From Bacillota bacterium (GTDB lineage Bacteria > Bacillota > Bacilli > Bacillales > Cytobacillaceae): a stretch of 23,315 bases of DNA. The notes under the pieces were generated by a model. The model was given only the letters and a program-made list of their open reading frames with translations, was not told the origin of the DNA and ran no database searches. Below are positions 8,536 through 15,077 of the stretch, piece after piece. Positions within the stretch are counted from its first letter, which is position 1. Each line of letters begins with the position of its first letter. Location: NCBI GenBank assembly GCA_023387295.1, contig JAEWIG010000192.1, forward strand, positions 1-23,315, given 5' to 3'. Position numbers and translations under genes: made by a program.

Positions 8536-9164
8536 TTAATTAACTCCTCTCTTTCTAACAAGGCTTCTATATCCATGTGTACTACCTCATTTAGCAAATA
8601 CGCAATTCCAACATATAATTTTGACTCACTATGCTTTATAATTCTTTCCGCAAAGAGATGACACCAAGACAAAATGTGATTTTGTAAAAATTCTTTTTGG
8701 CTTTCAATATTGCTCAAAAATTCACAATTACATTTACAATCACTCTCTTTCTTTAGAAGGAATAGCATAAAATCCAATTCAACAGCCATATGGTCTTCTG
8801 GTTGTTGATTTTTTAAATGGAATTCTACTCCATGCTTTTGATAAAAAGCACGAACTTGTAATGTATTCTCACCGAACATTAAACCTTCGCGATCAAAATA
8901 CACCGATTCCCAAATAGGAGCCTTTACATGACCTGGACCAACAAACAATCTCATATACTCTTCTTCTGCCTGTTTTAACACTTCCGTACATTCATTACCT
9001 GCCTGCTCTTGGAGAAATTCAACGATTTTCCTTGCTCCTTCGCTAAATTCAGCTAGTTCTACTAAATGCTGATCCTGTGATAGCCTTTTATATAGCTCCA
9101 CACTCATAGGTTCAAGAAGCAAATCCCGTAACATGGTATAAAGATACAGTCTCCCTTGTTTCAC
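8529..9164 (-). CDS. TorD/DmsD-family Tat-enzyme maturation chaperone
   Basis: A 211-residue cytoplasmic protein of the TorD/DmsD (redox enzyme maturation protein) family. The diagnostic strings are EYMRLFVGPG with PIWESVY (about residues 69-89) and EDHMAVELDFM (about 123-133). Such chaperones bind the twin-arginine signal of the partner enzyme and hold it until the molybdenum cofactor is inserted, here presumably DmsA, whose gene overlaps by 7 bases. The start is GTG 9164 with AGGAGG 6 bases upstream. An oddity is a Cys-rich string DCKCNC (Cys143, Cys145, Cys147), which I do not recall from the family; it could bind a metal or be a lineage feature. The gene is first in the operon, directly after the Fnr-type promoter. 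Confidence 0.92.
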   Translation of the reverse strand: MKQGRLYLYTMLRDLLLEPMSVELYKRLSQDQHLVELAEFSEGARKIVEFLQEQAGNECTEVLKQAEEEYMRLFVGPGHVKAPIWESVYFDREGLMFGENTLQVRAFYQKHGVEFHLKNQQPEDHMAVELDFMLFLLKKESDCKCNCEFLSNIESQKEFLQNHILSWCHLFAERIIKHSESKLYVGIAYLLNEVVHMDIEALLEREELIKC

Positions 9165-9194
9165 AAATGGCCTCCTATTAATTAAAAGATTTTA

Positions 9195-9224
9195 CTGCAA
9201 TTTTGTTTGGTTCATTAATTGCAG
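9195..9224 (-). other. Inverted repeat in the dms operon leader
   Basis: CTGCAATT and AATTGCAG form a perfect 8-base inverted repeat around a 14-base spacer, about 30 bases before the chaperone start codon and inside the expected 5' untranslated region. It could be an RNA hairpin or an operator. There is no T-tract, so it is not an intrinsic terminator. Confidence 0.4.
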
Positions 9225-9253
9225 ATTAAGATTGGGAATGAAAATCCTATCTC

Positions 9254-9303
9254 ACAAGAAATATATTATATTTAAATAATTTTAGACTGTGATCTAGATC
9301 ACG
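9254..9303 (-). promoter_or_regulatory. dms operon promoter with Fnr/Crp-type activator box
   Basis: The palindrome TGTGATCTAGATCACG at 9288-9303 matches the Fnr/Crp-family consensus TGTGA-N6-TCACA at 9 of 10 fixed positions. On the minus strand it is followed after 17 bases by TATAAT (9270-9265), with TATATT overlapping it 5 bases further on. A start near 9254-9258 would put the box centre close to -38 to -41.5, the usual place for Fnr activation. There is no good -35 hexamer, as expected for an activator-dependent promoter. I infer induction under oxygen limitation; which Crp/Fnr protein binds is not shown. Confidence 0.75.
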
Positions 9304-9330
9304 GTGCAATAGTACTATTTTGTGGATTCT

Positions 9331-9350
9331 TAAAATAATAATCATTATCA
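9331..9350. promoter_or_regulatory. Fur-like box upstream of the dms promoter
   Basis: TAAAATAATAATCATTATC (9331-9349) matches the classical 19-base Fur box at 16 positions. In the 7-1-7 form used for Bacillus it reads TAATAAT-C-ATTATCA (9336-9350), one mismatch from TGATAAT-N-ATTATCA. It lies about 40 bases upstream of the Fnr-type box. No reading frame starts on the opposite side, so any target would be the dms operon or a gene since lost. AT-rich background makes chance matches possible. Confidence 0.5.
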
Positions 9351-9415
9351 TCATTTTAGATTATCTTGGGGTAGCGTCAGTGAAATGGGGATTTTACTAA
9401 GAAAAGAATTCCCCA

Positions 9416-9462
9416 TAATAAAAAACCTCAATTTTATCTATACCAAGACAAAATTGAGGTTT
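9416..9462 (-). terminator. Intrinsic terminator after the ISL3 transposase remnant
   Basis: AAACCTCAATTTT and AAAATTGAGGTTT form a 13-base perfect stem with a 14-base loop. On the minus strand it is followed by a run of T, so it ends transcripts coming from the transposase side and insulates the dms promoter. Confidence 0.75.
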
Positions 9463-9511
9463 CGACAATTACTATTCTATTTTCACCAAGTTGAACAACA
9501 AATTCATTTAA

Positions 9512-10351
9512 TCATTCTTTAGTCTGGAGGATGGACTTTTGACCATTTTGCTTTGCCTGGTTAAACCACCTTGAGAACGTTTCTTTTAAATCATAAGCTA
9601 TTCTTCTATTGGCTTTTCTGTACTTCTATGGAATACATAACGCAGCTTTTTACACTTTTTCCGATCATAATCATGCCAAGTTGACTGTACTCTTCTTCTA
9701 ACCCCATCTAATGCCCAGTAAATATAGCGAACAAAATGGAATCGGTCAACTACAATAATTGGTTTTCCAAGCAGCTGTTGAACAGCAGCTTTAAAAGAGG
9801 GACTCATATCCATGACTACAAATTCTTCTTTCGCGCCATATCTGCGTAAATATTGTTTAATCGTCTTTTTATAACAGTTAGAAGGATATCAATGGGTTCC
9901 CTCGTTAAAGCATCGGCAATAATAAGCTGGTACTTCCCTTCCTTTGTGTCCCCTTTATATTCATCAATTGCTATGGCCTTTGGCAATTCTTTTGGTTCCT
10001 CTTGAACGGAATTTTCAGCTAACGCATCAAAACGACGGACTACGGTAGAAGCTGAGATTCCATAGATCTCAGCTGCTTCCTTAAAGGTTTACCTTTAATA
10101 CTACAAATCTTAATCGCTTGATTTAATTCAACGGATAATCATTGATAACATTCAATAAAAGGATTATTTTCTGAAAATCTCTTTACACAAACACATGTCA
10201 AACGACGCCTTCTATAAAAAATAAAATCTGACGTTCAAAAAACTTTAAGTGCTTTATTTTTTTGGATTCTATAATTATGGATCTTCGATGTTAGAATCCC
10301 ACAGTTAGGGCACTGATGTTCCTTTAAAGGCATCTCTACATTATTTGTCAT
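9512..10351 (-). pseudogene. Degenerate ISL3-family transposase
   Basis: Translating the minus strand in changing frames gives consecutive pieces of an ISL3 transposase. From ATG 10351 come an N-terminal zinc-finger-like CPNCG piece, then a VCVKRFSENNPF piece, then a helix-turn-helix piece (EIYGISASTVVRRFDAL). These are followed by AIDEYKGDTKEGKYQLIIAD with the first catalytic Asp, then MDMSPSFKAAVQQLL and VVDRFHFVRYIYWALDGVRR (frame 9813-9598), and finally LKETFSRWFNQAKQNG. At least two in-frame stops (after KALKVF and after IECYQ) and three frame changes interrupt it. The stretch between STEKPIEE and LKETF is much shorter than in intact members, so a deletion removed part of the C-terminal half, including the expected catalytic Glu. 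It cannot be active. No clear terminal inverted repeats were found. Confidence 0.88.
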
Positions 10352-10536
10352 CTATTACTTCAGTCTTCTTAACGATTACTTCTTCAAATCCAGGTTAAAC
10401 TATGTTAGAATTCATAATGCACGTATCCCCAATCTATACTTGTTTCTCACCAATTCAAGTATAAAAGAATGGGTGATATCGTGTTTTTTTATGCCCTTAA
10501 ATTGTGTATAAACCCCAACATTTATTATAGAACTCC
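10352..10536. other. Gene-free spacer between transposase remnant and rpsR terminator
   Basis: No reading frame with family character was recognised here. The only structure seen is an inverted repeat TATACTTG (10435-10442) with CAAGTATA (10456-10463), without a T-tract. The stretch is presumably flanking DNA of the insertion sequence or island. Confidence 0.4.
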
Positions 10537-10577
10537 AAAAAAAGACATCCAAATCATGAAGAGATGGATGTCTTTTT
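10537..10577 (-). terminator. Intrinsic terminator of intact rpsR
   Basis: AAAAAGACATCCA pairs with TGGATGTCTTTTT (13 bases, 13-base loop), followed by T residues on the minus strand, 9 bases after the rpsR stop. Its sequence differs completely from the terminator after the truncated rpsR copy. Confidence 0.85.
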
Positions 10578-10585
10578 ATTATTTA

Positions 10586-10828
10586 TTATTCGCCTGAAAC
10601 GAATGGTAATAAAGCCATTGTACGTGCACGCTTAATTGCAATCGTTAATTTACGTTGATATTTAGCGTTTGTACCTGTTACACGACGTGGTAAAATTTTA
10701 CCGCGCTCAGAGATAAATTTCTTTAAAAGATCAACATCTTTATAGTCGATGTGAGTGATTCCGTTTGCAGTGAAAAAGCAAACTTTACGGCGCTTAGCGC
10801 GACCGCCTCTACGTCCTCCCATAGCCAT
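10586..10828 (-). CDS. rpsR: 30S ribosomal protein S18
   Basis: An 80-residue protein with the full bacterial S18 pattern (GGRRGGRAKRRKVCFF, DYKDVDLLKKFISERGKILP, RRVTGTNAKYQRKL, terminal VSGE). S18 binds the platform of the small ribosomal subunit as a pair with S6. ATG 10828 has GAGGAGGG about 9 bases upstream. It is last of the rpsF-ssbA-rpsR operon. The last 111 bases are repeated at 4620-4730 next to a different terminator, so the 3' part of this intact gene was probably supplied by the integrated element. The two synonymous differences leave the protein unchanged. Confidence 0.98.
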   Translation of the reverse strand: MAMGGRRGGRAKRRKVCFFTANGITHIDYKDVDLLKKFISERGKILPRRVTGTNAKYQRKLTIAIKRARTMALLPFVSGE

Positions 10829-10882
10829 GGTAATTTCCCTCCTCTAATTTATATTTTACGTTCATTATTCAATGAGTACATT

Positions 10883-11389
10883 TTAGAACGGCAGATCATC
10901 ATCTGAAATGTCGATCTGACTACCGTCATTTGCAAATGGATCATTATCTACACGTGTGTACCCTTGATTATTTCGGTTGTATTGCTGTTGATTCTGATTG
11001 TTGTTATTTCCAAATGGAGAATCCTGTTCTCTCGGAGCACCATAGTTAGCATTTTCACCTTTGGAGCTATTCCGGGGCTCAAGGAATTGAACACTTTCAG
11101 CCAAAACCTCTGTAACATATACGCGTTTTCCATCCTGACCATCGTAACTGCGCGTTTGAATTCTTCCGTCAACGCCAGCAAGACTTCCTTTTTTCAAGAA
11201 GTTCGCTACGTTTTCAGCAGGTTTTCTCCATATAACGCAGTTGATAAAGTCAGCTTCTCGTTCACCCTGTTGATTCGTAAATGTACGATTAACAGCAAGA
11301 GTGAATGAAGCAACCGCAACTCCATTTGGTGTATATCGTAATTCTGGGTCCTTTGTCAAACGTCCAACAAGAACAACTCGGTTCATCAT
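10883..11389 (-). CDS. ssbA: Single-stranded DNA-binding protein SsbA
   Basis: A 168-residue single-stranded DNA-binding protein. An OB fold covers about residues 1-105 (NRVVLVGRLTKDPELRYTPN, ADFINCVIWRKPAENVANF), followed by a Gln/Asn-rich flexible linker and the acidic tip DDDLPF that recruits replication and repair partners. I start it at ATG 11389, 9 bases after GAAGGAG; the longer frame from TTG 11398 would begin right at that ribosome site. It lies between rpsF and rpsR, the standard Firmicutes arrangement. A parS site occupies the rpsF-ssbA spacer just upstream of the ribosome site. Confidence 0.97.
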   Translation of the reverse strand: MMNRVVLVGRLTKDPELRYTPNGVAVASFTLAVNRTFTNQQGEREADFINCVIWRKPAENVANFLKKGSLAGVDGRIQTRSYDGQDGKRVYVTEVLAESVQFLEPRNSSKGENANYGAPREQDSPFGNNNNQNQQQYNRNNQGYTRVDNDPFANDGSQIDISDDDLPF

Positions 11390-11415
11390 CAGAATCAACT
11401 CCTTCTTCTAACTAT

Positions 11416-11431
11416 TGTTTCACGTGGAACA
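11416..11431. promoter_or_regulatory. parS centromere site (ParB/Spo0J binding)
   Basis: TGTTTCACGTGGAACA; the complementary strand reads TGTTCCACGTGAAACA, which is the B. subtilis parS sequence as I recall it. It sits in the transcribed spacer between rpsF and ssbA. It should load Spo0J, whose gene lies 4 kb away in this window. Confidence 0.93.
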
Positions 11432-11454
11432 TTTTAGTCAAAAGTTTTTATCTA

Positions 11455-11742
11455 TTACTTTTCGTTTTTAATTACAATATGACGGATAATGTCTTCGCTG
11501 ATTTTTGCTAAACGAGAGAACTCGTCAACTGCTACTGCTTCAGCTTGAACATTAATTAATTGGTAGTAACCATCACGGAAATCATTGATTTCATAAGCTA
11601 AACGACGTTTACCCCAATCTTTTGATTCAATCAATTCCGCTCCATTATCAGTTAAGATTGCGTTAAAACGCTCAACTAGAGCCTTTTTAGCTTCATCTTC
11701 AATATTTGGGCGGATGATGTACATAATTTCGTACTTTCTCAT
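11455..11742 (-). CDS. rpsF: 30S ribosomal protein S6
   Basis: A 95-residue S6 protein (MRKYEIMYIIRPNIEDEAKK, DWGKRRLAYEINDFRDGYYQ, SEDIIRHIVIKNEK), nearly the same length and sequence as B. subtilis RpsF. I choose ATG 11742, 8 bases after AGGAGG; the longer frame from GTG 11751 overlaps the ribosome site. It is the first gene of the rpsF-ssbA-rpsR operon, which couples ribosome assembly with replication proteins. It lies behind a well-formed sigma-A promoter and a leader that probably binds the S6:S18 pair. Confidence 0.98.
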   Translation of the reverse strand: MRKYEIMYIIRPNIEDEAKKALVERFNAILTDNGAELIESKDWGKRRLAYEINDFRDGYYQLINVQAEAVAVDEFSRLAKISEDIIRHIVIKNEK

Positions 11743-11755
11743 CACGTTCACCTCC

Positions 11756-11799
11756 TTTTGGTCTAAGCGGCCCTAAAAAGGGCAAGGAGCAATTATTCA
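11756..11799 (-). promoter_or_regulatory. Probable S6:S18 autoregulatory leader of rpsF
   Basis: The rpsF leader contains a short hairpin GCCCT-TTTT-AGGGC followed directly by CGC, giving the unpaired CCG-type element described for S6:S18 leader RNAs in many bacteria. It ends just before the rpsF ribosome site. The assignment rests on position and this motif; I could not run a covariance model. Confidence 0.5.
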
Positions 11800-11815
11800 T
11801 TACTCACAAGATGAA

Positions 11816-11844
11816 AGTATAACATATTATAGCTATTTTTGCAA
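11816..11844 (-). promoter_or_regulatory. Sigma-A promoter of rpsF-ssbA-rpsR
   Basis: TTGCAA (11844-11839), a 17-base spacer and TATACT (11821-11816) on the minus strand, about 75 bases before the rpsF start codon. Confidence 0.7.
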
Positions 11845-11851
11845 TGATAGA

Positions 11852-11883
11852 AAAAGCTCTACAGATTTTTTCTGCAGAGCTTT
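11852..11883 (-). terminator. Intrinsic terminator of ychF
   Basis: AAAGCTCTGCAGA pairs with TCTGTAGAGCTTT on the minus strand, followed by T residues. It lies between ychF and the rpsF promoter, making ychF a separate unit. Confidence 0.75.
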
Positions 11884-11935
11884 AAATGAAAATCAAATGA
11901 TGCACATTGACTTTTATTGACAGGCTTACGCTAAT

Positions 11936-13036
11936 TTAAACATTAAAGCGGAAATGGATAACATCTCCGTCTTGAACAATATATTCTTTTCCTTCTAAAC
12001 GCACTTTTCCTGCTTCACGGGCAGCAACCATGTTTCCAGCAGCTAATAAATCATCATAAGACACCGTTTCCGCACGGATAAAGCCTCTCTCAAAATCGGA
12101 ATGAATGATTCCTGCACATTGCGGAGCTTTCATTCCTTTTTTAAATGTCCATGCACGTACTTCCTGAACTCCAGCTGTAAAATAAGTTGCTAAGCCTAGA
12201 AGATGATAGGCAGAACGAATTAGTTGATCAAGACCCGATTCTTCAATTCCAAGCTCTTCAAGGAACATTGCCTTCTCTTCTCCATCTAGCTCAGCAATTT
12301 CAGATTCAATTTTTGCGCAAATGACAATAACTTCTGCATTATCCTGGGCTGCAAATTCCTTCACCTTTTGAACATATTCATTTGATTCAGGATTTGCTAC
12401 ATCATCTTCACTAACATTGGCTACATAAAGAACAGGCTTAATTGTTAAAAGGTGAAGTCCCTTCGCAATTTTCATTTGTTCCTCTGTAAATTCAACTGTT
12501 CTAGCAGGCTTCTCTGACTCAAAAGCCTCTTTTAGCTTTTCAAGAATTTCTATCTCAATCATTGCTTCTTTATCTTTTTGTTTAGCCATTTTTCCAACAC
12601 GGGCAATTCGTTTTTCAACAGATTCTAAGTCGGCTAAAATCAACTCTAAATTAATCGTTTCAATATCTGAAATCGGATCAACTTTACCGGCAACGTGAGT
12701 AATATTATCATCAGCAAAACAGCGGACTACTTGGCAAATAGCATCCACTTCACGAATATGAGATAAAAATTTATTCCCTAAACCCTCACCTTTACTTGCA
12801 CCTTTTACAATTCCAGCAATATCTGTAAACTCAAAAGCTGTTGGAACCGTCTTTTTAGGTTGAACTAGTTCAGTTAGTTTATTTAAGCGTTCATCAGGTA
12901 CTTCTACGATGCCAACATTCGGATCTATTGTACAGAACGGATAGTTTGCAGACTCCGCTCCAGCCTGTGTAATTGCATTAAATAATGTTGATTTTCCAAC
13001 GTTCGGTAAACCAACAATCCCAGCTGTTAACGCCAT
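11936..13036 (-). CDS. ychF: Redox-regulated ATPase YchF (OBG family)
   Basis: A 366-residue P-loop NTPase of the Obg/YchF family. The P-loop is GLPNVGKST (about residues 8-16), the G3 region is DIAGIVKGASKGEGLGNKFL (about 73-92), and NVSED stands where GTPases have NKxD, the change associated with ATP preference in YchF. A helical region and a C-terminal TGS domain (GKVRLEGKEYIVQDGDVIHF) follow. YchF associates with ribosomes and is linked to stress responses; its exact role is unsettled. ATG 13036 follows AGGAGTGG by about 7-9 bases; another ATG 4 bases earlier is out of frame. Its place upstream of rpsF is conserved in Bacillaceae. Confidence 0.97.
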   Translation of the reverse strand: MALTAGIVGLPNVGKSTLFNAITQAGAESANYPFCTIDPNVGIVEVPDERLNKLTELVQPKKTVPTAFEFTDIAGIVKGASKGEGLGNKFLSHIREVDAICQVVRCFADDNITHVAGKVDPISDIETINLELILADLESVEKRIARVGKMAKQKDKEAMIEIEILEKLKEAFESEKPARTVEFTEEQMKIAKGLHLLTIKPVLYVANVSEDDVANPESNEYVQKVKEFAAQDNAEVIVICAKIESEIAELDGEEKAMFLEELGIEESGLDQLIRSAYHLLGLATYFTAGVQEVRAWTFKKGMKAPQCAGIIHSDFERGFIRAETVSYDDLLAAGNMVAAREAGKVRLEGKEYIVQDGDVIHFRFNV

Positions 13037-13175
13037 TCATTGCCACTCCTCTATATTAAATCGCTCTTTATTTGTAGAACAAAATTATTATTTCATTTAA
13101 TTAAGTAAGCACCTTCACAATTATAGAGATTTAGCTAGGAAAAGACAAGAGCACTCCCCCTAAGGTATGTTACCA

Positions 13176-13376
13176 TCATTCTTCCTCGTGCTTTACTAGG
13201 ATTTTTTTCATTTTACGGGCAAATTCCCTTCTTGGAATTAACACACTATGTGCGCAGCCTTCACATTTAATCCGAATATCAGCTCCCATTCGGATTATTT
13301 TCCATCGATTTGTTCCACATGGATGTCCTTTTTTCATTTCCACAATATCATTTAAATCAAATTGTTTCTGCTCCAC
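13176..13376 (-). CDS. yyzM: DUF951 family small protein (YyzM-like)
   Basis: A 66-residue basic protein with the DUF951 pattern: DIVEMKKGHPCG, NRWKIIRMGADIRIKCEGC, HSVLIPRREF. The CGT and CEGC cysteines plus nearby His may bind a metal, but no function is established to my knowledge. I start it at GTG 13376 because GGAGG lies 7 bases upstream; TTG 13382 would be only one base from it. The family is typically found next to ychF, as here. No terminator was recognised between it and ychF. Confidence 0.88.
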   Translation of the reverse strand: MEQKQFDLNDIVEMKKGHPCGTNRWKIIRMGADIRIKCEGCAHSVLIPRREFARKMKKILVKHEEE

Positions 13377-13600
13377 ATTCAAACCTCCATTGCAATCCGT
13401 TCTTTGTATTTTTCTATTAAGCCCATTTTATCTATCAATCACAATAAAATCCATATTTAGAAGACTACTTTTTTTCCTTGGAATCATTTCACCCTATATC
13501 TTTTGGCTTATTCGAGTTGAATTATGAATTGATATGAATAGAATTCAATAATTTTCCGTATACTGTTACAACTTATTAATTTTGCCAAGGAGTGGACCGA

Positions 13601-14227
13601 ATGAATTTTAAGCATAATTTGTTCGATAAACATAATAGTGCTATGAGAATATCACATGACGAGCCAGGCGCTGCAAATGAGCTAGCTACAGAAATAAACG
13701 GATTATTGCCTTCTAGGATCATTAGCCGTCCTGTTGTATTTGTCTGCATTGGAACAGATCGTTCAACTGGCGATTCATTAGGACCATTAGTCGGCACTCT
13801 ACTTAAAGAAAAAAGACTCTCATCTTTTTTTGTTTATGGAACCCTTGAAGACCCCATTCATGCTGTAAATTTAGAAGAAAAAATAATAGATATTAAAAAT
13901 AAGCATTTTAATCCATTTATTATTGCCATAGATGCCTGTTTAGGAAGATTAAAAAGCGTCGGTTTTATTGAAATTGCTGACGGACCTGTTAAACCTGGTG
14001 CAGGTGTTAATAAAGAACTTCCAGAGGTAGGACATATGCATATTACAGGAATTGTGAATGTTGGAGGATTTATGGAGTTTTTCGTTTTACAGAATACAAG
14101 ACTTCATCTCGTCTTAAATATGGCGAAAATCATTGCTAATGCGATTTACCAAGCAAGTTTATCCTATAAACCAACGAACTATCTTTCCTCCACTCAATGG
14201 GAAATAGAAAAAGAACAAACAACATAA
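13601..14227 (+). CDS. yyaC: Sporulation protein YyaC (DUF1256, Gpr-protease-like fold)
   Basis: A 208-residue protein matching B. subtilis YyaC, with strings FVCIGTDRSTGDSLGPLVGT, VYGTLEDPIHAVNLEE, IAIDACLGRLKSVGFIE and GPVKPGAGVNKELPEVGHMH. The family resembles the germination protease Gpr and hydrogenase-maturation peptidases and is tied to sporulation, though its substrate is not known to me. It is the only clear plus-strand gene in the window, which fits separate, sporulation-specific control; no convincing sigma-F or sigma-G promoter could be fixed in 13383-13600. ATG 13601 is 8 bases after AAGGAG, and GTG 13592 overlaps that site. Confidence 0.94.
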   Translation: MNFKHNLFDKHNSAMRISHDEPGAANELATEINGLLPSRIISRPVVFVCIGTDRSTGDSLGPLVGTLLKEKRLSSFFVYGTLEDPIHAVNLEEKIIDIKNKHFNPFIIAIDACLGRLKSVGFIEIADGPVKPGAGVNKELPEVGHMHITGIVNVGGFMEFFVLQNTRLHLVLNMAKIIANAIYQASLSYKPTNYLSSTQWEIEKEQTT

Positions 14228-14249
14228 GGAGAGGAGCGAATCCTCTCCT
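14227..14249. terminator. Hairpin between convergent yyaC and DUF554 gene
   Basis: AGGAGAGGA and TCCTCTCCT form a perfect 9-base stem with a GCGAA loop exactly where the two convergent genes end. The DUF554 stop codon overlaps it. Neither strand has a good T-tract, so termination strength is uncertain. Confidence 0.5.
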
Positions 14250-14961
14250 ACATATACTGCTGATAGAAATAGATAATAGAGACAATTATACCTGTCACTA
14301 TAATGGCAGGTAGTAAATTTCCAACACGAATTTTTGTAATACCAGCTAAGTTAAGCCCTATAGCAAAAATCATAACCCCACCGGTCGCGGTCATTTCATT
14401 AATAAAACTGTCCATAAGTGCTTGTGGAACAAAGCGATCAATTTGTGTGGCAAAAAGTGCAATCGTCCCCTGATAAATCATCACAGGAAAAGCTGAAAAC
14501 AAGACGCCTATACCTAAAGTTGTTGTCAAAATTAAGGCAGTGAATCCATCAAGGATAGATTTTGTATAAAGGACACCATGGTCTCCTCTAATCCCGCTAT
14601 CAAGTGCCCCAATAATTGCCATAGCCCCTATGACAAAAATTAATGTTGCTGTCACAAACCCTTGTGAAATACTCCCTTGTCCACTAGATCCCATTTTCTT
14701 TTCAAGCCAGTTTCCAAGTGAATTAAGCTTATCTTCTAAATCAAGGTATTCCCCCACTACAGCTCCTAACACGAGGCTTAATATAACAATCAAAAAATTA
14801 TCACTCTTTAACCCCATTTGTAGCCCAAGCACTACAACGGCCAAGCCGATTGCATGCATCGCCGTTCCCTTCATTTTTTCAGGAATCCGGTTAAATATTT
14901 TACCTAAAAAAGTGCCAATAATGATGAGTAGTCCGTTTACAAGTGTGCCAAGTAGAAACAT
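14248..14961 (-). CDS. DUF554 family integral membrane protein (YdfK/YqgA-like)
   Basis: A 237-residue membrane protein with six or seven hydrophobic segments and the DUF554 opening FLLGTLVNGLLIIIGTFLGK. A conserved middle follows (GAVVGEYLDLEDKLNSLGNWLEKK, and the GSISQGFVTATLIFVIGAMAIIGALDSGIRGD region) and a glycine-rich tail. The family may be a transporter, but its function is unknown. ATG 14961 follows AAGGAG by 6 bases. It lies downstream of spo0J but is separated by a terminator and a long hairpin, so it is probably its own unit. Confidence 0.9.
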   Translation of the reverse strand: MFLLGTLVNGLLIIIGTFLGKIFNRIPEKMKGTAMHAIGLAVVVLGLQMGLKSDNFLIVILSLVLGAVVGEYLDLEDKLNSLGNWLEKKMGSSGQGSISQGFVTATLIFVIGAMAIIGALDSGIRGDHGVLYTKSILDGFTALILTTTLGIGVLFSAFPVMIYQGTIALFATQIDRFVPQALMDSFINEMTATGGVMIFAIGLNLAGITKIRVGNLLPAIIVTGIIVSIIYFYQQYM

Positions 14962-15077
14962 TTCCTTCTCCTTATGTACGAAAAATCAAATTTTCAATAT
15001 TATTAGATAACACTACCACGAAACAAGGACAGTCCTCAATCATTATTTTCAAAAAAACAGTCATCCCATTATTAAAT

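Larger units (their letters stand above)
4620..10696. mobile_element. Putative genomic island integrated in the 3' end of rpsR, carrying the dms operon
   Basis: The segment between the two direct copies of the rpsR 3' end (4620-4730 and 10586-10696) holds only the torD-dmsABC operon, its control region and a decayed ISL3 transposase. This geometry, with an intact gene at one side and a displaced 3' fragment with its own terminator at the other, is that of an element that enters a gene end and restores the gene. From memory, the rpsR 3' end is a known integration site for staphylococcal pathogenicity and resistance islands. No integrase gene is present, so the element is either a decayed remnant or arose by another recombination route. 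The outer limits are inferred from the repeat only. Confidence 0.6.

Noticed and set aside
9336..9350. PerR or Zur box reading of the AT-rich palindrome
   Set aside because: The Fur 7-1-7 pattern fits with one mismatch, while PerR (TTATAATNATTATAA) and Zur consensus fit less well; kept only as Fur-like.
9385..9416. ATGGGGATT / AATTCCCCAT inverted repeat as an insertion-sequence end
   Set aside because: No matching copy was found on the other side of the transposase remnant, so it cannot be called a terminal repeat.
10964..11308. Plus-strand 114-codon frame over ssbA
   Set aside because: Runs opposite to ssbA, whose protein is unmistakable; the hydrophobic composition comes from the complement of Asn/Gln-rich codons.
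14630..15010. Plus-strand 126-codon frame over the DUF554 gene
   Set aside because: Antisense of a conserved membrane protein, no ribosome site, no family match.
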